64,000 nucleotides of DNA, from NCBI RefSeq assembly GCF_037392515.1, contig NC_090282.1:58552843-58616842 (forward strand). The letters run 5' to 3'. Below, one piece after another: positions 59,470 through 64,000 of the stretch (position 1 is the stretch's first letter; every line of letters starts with the position of its first letter). A program made the translations under genes and the position numbers. A model generated the notes under the pieces. It had not been told where the DNA came from. It searched no databases and saw nothing but the letters and a program-made list of their open reading frames with translations. Origin of the DNA: Haliotis asinina (Eukaryota > Mollusca > Gastropoda > Lepetellida > Haliotidae).

Positions 59470-60660
59470 TAGAGTATATGAAGACATACACTGAGGCATA
59501 CAAACTGTGTGGTGCGTGCATGTACGAAACCATGCAACATTCTTTCCATTACTCCGAGGCATCGGTTCCATTTTTAGCGGTAGGTGGCACTTTCAGTATT
59601 AAGTTTTGTGATCTTTTGAACACAAAATAATGTGCGTATAAATGAACTTTTGTGTATTTAAAACGAAAATGTAGTCCTCTTGTAACCAATTGACTCCTCC
59701 GAGGGGTCAAAATAAAGCGTTAGCATGATTATGAACATACCAATCAATCGTTTGTGTCGGCAGTCCTTGCTATTAAACAATTGTCAGATAATCTGAAACA
59801 TGTATTTTTTCAAAGATTTTAGATGCGATATTTTGATTGTTATTGTTCGTTTTGCGGTAGATAGTTTGTTCAAGTGTTATGGTTGTGGACTATTTTGATT
59901 GTTCGTACTTCATTCGAATAGCCTTCAGAGAAAACCGCCGAAAGAAATGTAGTAATACTTCAGTTCTCTCATAACGGGTTTCCTCATAATGTAAACACAG
60001 TGACAAGAAAGGTCCCGGAGTCGATGTTATTATCTCTTCATTTGGCATTTCATTTGTTCCAGAGAATTCAATATCGGTGATTTGATGTCCGCGTCGCGTG
60101 AACTACTCCCTCAATTTGACGTGTGGACGTCATCACGACAACGAACGAACGATTACCAACTTGGGACCAGGGAGAGAGAAACTTGCTACAACCTCATCGA
60201 TGTTCCAACAACTTGGAAACGAAGGGCAAGGCACCAGGGTCACGTACCCCTTTGTTTTCGCTTATCCCAATAGCAAAGAATTTCGGACTTTCCATTCTCT
60301 ATAGGACCCACTCACAAACTGTGGGATGTGATACAATTAAAGATAATCAATCCACGTGCCTAGCTTCAGGCCTGGTGTTCCATGCGGATTTCTTGGAAGT
60401 AACGCCTTCTGGGCTTGTGGCTACAAATGATGAAATTTTAAATGGGAATTACATTGGTCTCTGATCGAAGGCTGCGTAGGTCATTACAAGGTGTTTTAGA
60501 AACATATTGCTTTTGTCTGTTCCCTTGATGCTTCTACACGAACTGCAGGCGACGTCCAATTACTGTTTGGGGCTGGGGTACACTATTGATATATCGCACT
60601 CCATTGATGTTTTTGTAAGCCTCCTGACAAGAGATTTCGTCCAAAAGAACGCAATTAAAT
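59470..60660. other. intergenic, no firm feature
   Basis: Overlapping frames at 60082-60464 on the plus strand were inspected; no domain or splice logic found. Confidence 0.4.
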
Positions 60661-60669
60661 TTTTCCATC

Positions 60670-60870
60670 TTAGATTGATCGACTTTTGGGTTGGGCGAGT
60701 TGATTCAAGTTTGGCTGGCTAAACAGATGGGTATCGCTCATGCTTTTCTTTAAGTGACGGAAATGTTTTGTTGCTGTGTCAGACACACGTAAACAGCGAC
60801 TGGTTTTCATAGAACACATTGGTGTTACATCTTCAACGAAAATCTGAACTTTAAATAACGACTGCAAAAT
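60670..60870 (-). CDS. weak candidate terminal exon, unknown protein
   Basis: A good acceptor-like sequence (pyrimidine-rich, ending ttttgcag) at about 60870 is followed by an open frame reading SLFKVQIFVEDVTPMCSMK and ending PKSRSI before a stop. Composition is protein-like, with no recognised domain. The frame also runs open upstream into a SINE, which weakens the case. Reported only as a site to test with RNA data. Confidence 0.2.
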   Translation of the reverse strand: MLQSLFKVQIFVEDVTPMCSMKTSRCLRVSDTATKHFRHLKKSMSDTHLFSQPNLNQLAQPKSRSI

Positions 60871-60999
60871 AAACGTAACATTGTAAAACAGCTTACCTAA
60901 TATCTGGCCGATGAAGCGCTCAGTAAATCTAAGTTTGTTTAGCAAATAAAACAAGCTTGCTGAGATTAAGACTACAACTCGAGTACGTTGCCCATAGAA

Positions 61000-61135
61000 A
61001 TATAGCAATATTTCGGCAATATCACGGCGGGGGACACCAGAAATGGACGTCACACTATAAACCCATGTGAGGAATCGAACCCGGGTCTGCAGCGGGACGA
61101 ATGAACGCTTTGCCCATTAATCTCCCCGATTATCC
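61000..61135 (-). mobile_element. family A SINE
   Basis: Minus strand: cccgggttcgattcc, then ggtgtcccccgccgtgatat and tgccgaaatattgc. Confidence 0.78.
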
Positions 61136-61139
61136 CTAT

Positions 61140-62640
61140 AGTAGCAATGCTTTCAAACCCAAAACACAGAAACAGGTATATTTTGTTATCACACTGAAGC
61201 AAAGGGGTTTGTTTAGCCCAGGTTTAATGTCACACACGGAAACACTGCAAATCAGTGTCCTAGCGCGATACCGTCGGAGGACTGCTGAAGGGGGGTGTAA
61301 AACAGCAGCCACTGTTTCTGGTCAACCGATGTCGACGTGTCGGAATATTAGGAAAAGGGTCCGCTCAACACACGTGCGCCCACTGATAAAATAACAATAG
61401 CAATAACAATAATAACAACAGACATTGAAAGTTTACGATGACTACTGCCAAAGTATAAAAAAACGTATCTTATTGTACGTAGCCAAAAAGGATCCAGGGT
61501 GCTACAACGGAACACAGAGTCTCTTAAATGGCCGTATTATTGCAATTCTATGTATGTAATTGCTCTCGAGTCTGGCGAGTATTGACAGCGTCACAGAGAT
61601 AGCCAGTGTTCCTCAAATGTGATTCTGTCGTTGAGTCAACCGGAATAGGTTGCGCTATACATAGTACACAAAAAGGAAATTGGACAATTACAAATCTCGC
61701 ATTATTGATAAATAATGCATGTGCCAGATGTTTCTATTTGCCGTACAAATAACTAAGGATAAAATATCAACTGCTGACATCCAATGTATCTCCAAGAGGC
61801 AGCCTGTTGATAATAGGGCTGTGATACTCGCAGTCCTGAGGTTGCATAGTGTAGGGACAGTCTCTCAAGGTTCAGCATCAACACAGTGTAAGTGATTCAA
61901 AACCGATCAATCGATGTTGGTGGAGGGTGTGGGTATTTCTCTTTTTTTAATTTCTTGGGCTCCTGTCTTCAAAACTAAAGAACAAGTAGATCCGACAAGC
62001 AGGTTGTCTTGGTGAAAAGTGAGGCAGAAGGATGGGATCGTGATGATAATGAAGACAAAACTGCATGATTTATGATCGGGTCCGATGACAAAACTGATCC
62101 AAAACAGACATGCTGCTCCATAATATTGTGGTCATTTGGAACGCTGACAAGACAAGACTGTTGTGTCGTAATGAGGCTTCATTGCCAAAACTGAAGGTCC
62201 GCCTTCATAGCTCTATAGGGTGTTAGTGATAGCACACCCTTAATTACTCCCTCGCTCACACCGAAAAATTTAATAGTCAAGTGGGTGACTGTCATGTACG
62301 ATGGTGTGTCTTCACATATGCAGTCAAATAATGTGTTGAGCCCTTTTCACGTGGGCGATCAAACGCTGAACCATGCTACCCACTATAGCTTTAAATAATA
62401 ACACAAGAAAGGTATAAAAGCTACTTTAACTGTTATGATCACATCTCTTTCCAGTTCTACCAATTTCCGCTATGTTATGAGACTCCGGTGTTTCAGAAGT
62501 AAGTACAAAGCTTCTAACCTCACAGCTTTACACAAACACACAACGTAATATTTGCACAAACTTCGAAAGGCGCCTTGCCTTTTTTTCTTTCCTTAATATG
62601 TCACGTATTGTTGGACTACCAATAGTTATACTCACACACG
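61140..62640. other. intergenic, no feature recognised
   Basis: An open frame of 97 codons at 61101-61394 begins inside a SINE and is not supported. An ataacaataatAAC run lies near 61390. Confidence 0.45.
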
Positions 62641-62653
62641 GCAAAAATGACAG

Positions 62654-62818
62654 GGGCGGTGGGGTAGCCTAGTGGCTAAAGCGTTCGCTCGTCACACCGA
62701 AGACACGGGTTCGATTCCCCACATGGGTACAATGTGTGAAACCCATTTTCTGGTGTCCCCCGCCATGATATTGCTGGAATATTGCTTAAAAGCGGCGTAA
62801 AACTAAACTCACTCACTC
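62654..62818 (+). mobile_element. tRNA-derived SINE (family A), full length with target duplication
   Basis: Best copy in the window. Box A-like tagcctagtggctaaagcg and box B-like gggttcgattcc give the tRNA-like head. The body reads ggtgtcccccgccatgatat then tgctggaatattgc, and the tail gcggcgtaaaactaaactc plus (actc)n. An 11-bp duplication AAAAATGACAG flanks it (62643-62653 and 62819-62829). Confidence 0.92.
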
Positions 62819-62829
62819 AAAAATGACAG

Positions 62830-64000
62830 ACATTCAGAAGGAAGGTCGAGGTTGAGGGAAAACATAATGAAAGTTTTATCATTAGTCATATTGGGTGTTC
62901 ACGTTTTATTAAAAACACATATTGTGGGGGTTTTTTTTCACAACCTGTGTATTTAACGTGTTTATAGTTCTAATCCTCATCCACATGAAAACATACACAT
63001 CAATGTCTGATAGTGTTTCCCAATTTATATATTATGCAAAGCCTAGGGGCTGATAAAAGCACTTATGCAACCTCGTCCTTTATAAGTTATGTTGCATGTA
63101 CCCTTCAGTAATTTCTGTCCGGAAGGATTACCTTACTCGCGTACGTTGTGTGTGCAAACATAAATGTCAGGCACATACGTCCGGATGTCATTTATGCAGA
63201 TATATATTAAAATACACTTTCATTTCCTTACAAATAGGCTTGAGATTATGCCACATGCGACCACACCATGTAGAGGCAAAAGCCTGTGCAAGAAGGTACC
63301 CAGTATTGACTATTCTCCGAAGCAGATTCCATTTGGTGTCATGCGCACATATCGTGGTGACGGACAGTCACACATGTAGCTGAGAATGTCGTTGCTGCAA
63401 TCAGCTGTGACATCATGACTGTACCTATCTTTAGATAAATAAAATATAATCTATTGTAATCAAATCCCCCTTACTATTTGTGTTTGTTCAGTTTTATAAG
63501 AGATGATGACAATAAAACAAAATGTATTTCACCCTGACGTCAGCTTCAGTTCACTTCTTACATAAATTATCGTGCCTCATGCTGGCTTTAGTTTGCTGCT
63601 TCTATATGAAGCTTCAGGTTAGTTTCAGTTTAATGTTTCTATATAAGGCGTCAAGGTGGTCTCGGTTTATTGTTAATATATTATGCTTAAAGGTGGCTTC
63701 AATTTAGTTCTCATATCAACTGACTTCAGTTGGCTTCAACGTATTACTCTTTATAGTTTCACGTTGGCCTCGGTTCACTGCTTGTATGTGAAGCTTTAAG
63801 GAAGGGCAAAGTTTTCATGAAACTTCTTTTGACGTTACAAACTGGCATCAACGACTGTTTTTGACGCCATGGCAATATTATAGAACTTCTGCAGCGAACA
63901 GATGCATTCTTGCTGAAAGGATTCGTGCATTCGCATGCATGCTACATGTGCTCATGCTGCAGGTCCTTAGCCCTTATTTACGAGGTCGTAGCTCAATGAA
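62830..64000. other. intergenic, right edge
   Basis: The last 500 bases contain diffuse repeats of ttcagtttagtttcta-like blocks (63540-63790), too diverged to define a unit. No gene seen. Confidence 0.45.

Noticed and set aside
60082..60464. Three overlapping plus-strand frames
   Set aside because: No domain and no splice sites; overlapping frames suggest chance openness.

Overview
The window reads as a stretch of gastropod mollusc nuclear DNA, most probably abalone (Haliotis). The basis is (i) spliced, intron-rich genes with GT-AG junctions, (ii) dozens of copies of two SINE families whose 3' ends run into gcggcgtaaaact and an (ACTC)n tail, a style I associate with abalone, and (iii) molluscan-type Tc1/mariner, BEL/Pao and LINE remnants. 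Species assignment is an inference; no search was run.

The main gene is an alpha-arrestin (arrestin domain-containing, ARRDC) on the minus strand, 28860 to 5045. Seven exons could be placed by hand: 28860-28743, 16774-16628, 14721-14507, 12331-12149, 11117-10935, 9424-9241 and 5193-5045. All splice phases agree (1,1,0,0,0,1), giving 1,179 nt, 392 residues and a stop codon, with an Arrestin_N and an Arrestin_C domain and a PPSY (NEDD4 WW-binding) motif in the tail. About 4.2 kb past its stop lies the first coding exon (856-739, minus) of a second, paralogous alpha-arrestin. It has the same length (118 nt) and the same phase, and the rest of that gene lies beyond the left edge. The locus is therefore a head-to-tail alpha-arrestin cluster.

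The introns are full of repeats. Intron 6 holds a minisatellite of about 27 units of about 67 bp with an E-box in most units. Intron 3 holds a 21/42-bp minisatellite. Intron 1 (12 kb) holds a mariner-derived foldback, a THAP zinc-finger fragment, a higher-order trinucleotide array, a broken BEL/Pao gag and many SINEs.

The right half (29-64 kb) is gene-poor. It holds a single-exon BTB/POZ gene (50487-49714, minus), a possible cysteine-rich exon (53220-52692, minus), and a nest of mobile DNA at 38.3-43.2 kb. That nest is a 5'-truncated LINE interrupted by a nearly intact Tc1-like transposon and by a 687-bp retroposon with a 13-bp target duplication. Two large inverted-repeat elements (38.27-38.68 kb and 50.82-52.36 kb) and two older Tc1 remnants (44.6-45.07 and 54.0-54.65 kb) complete the picture. 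No tRNA, rRNA, CRISPR array or bacterial-type operon was seen.
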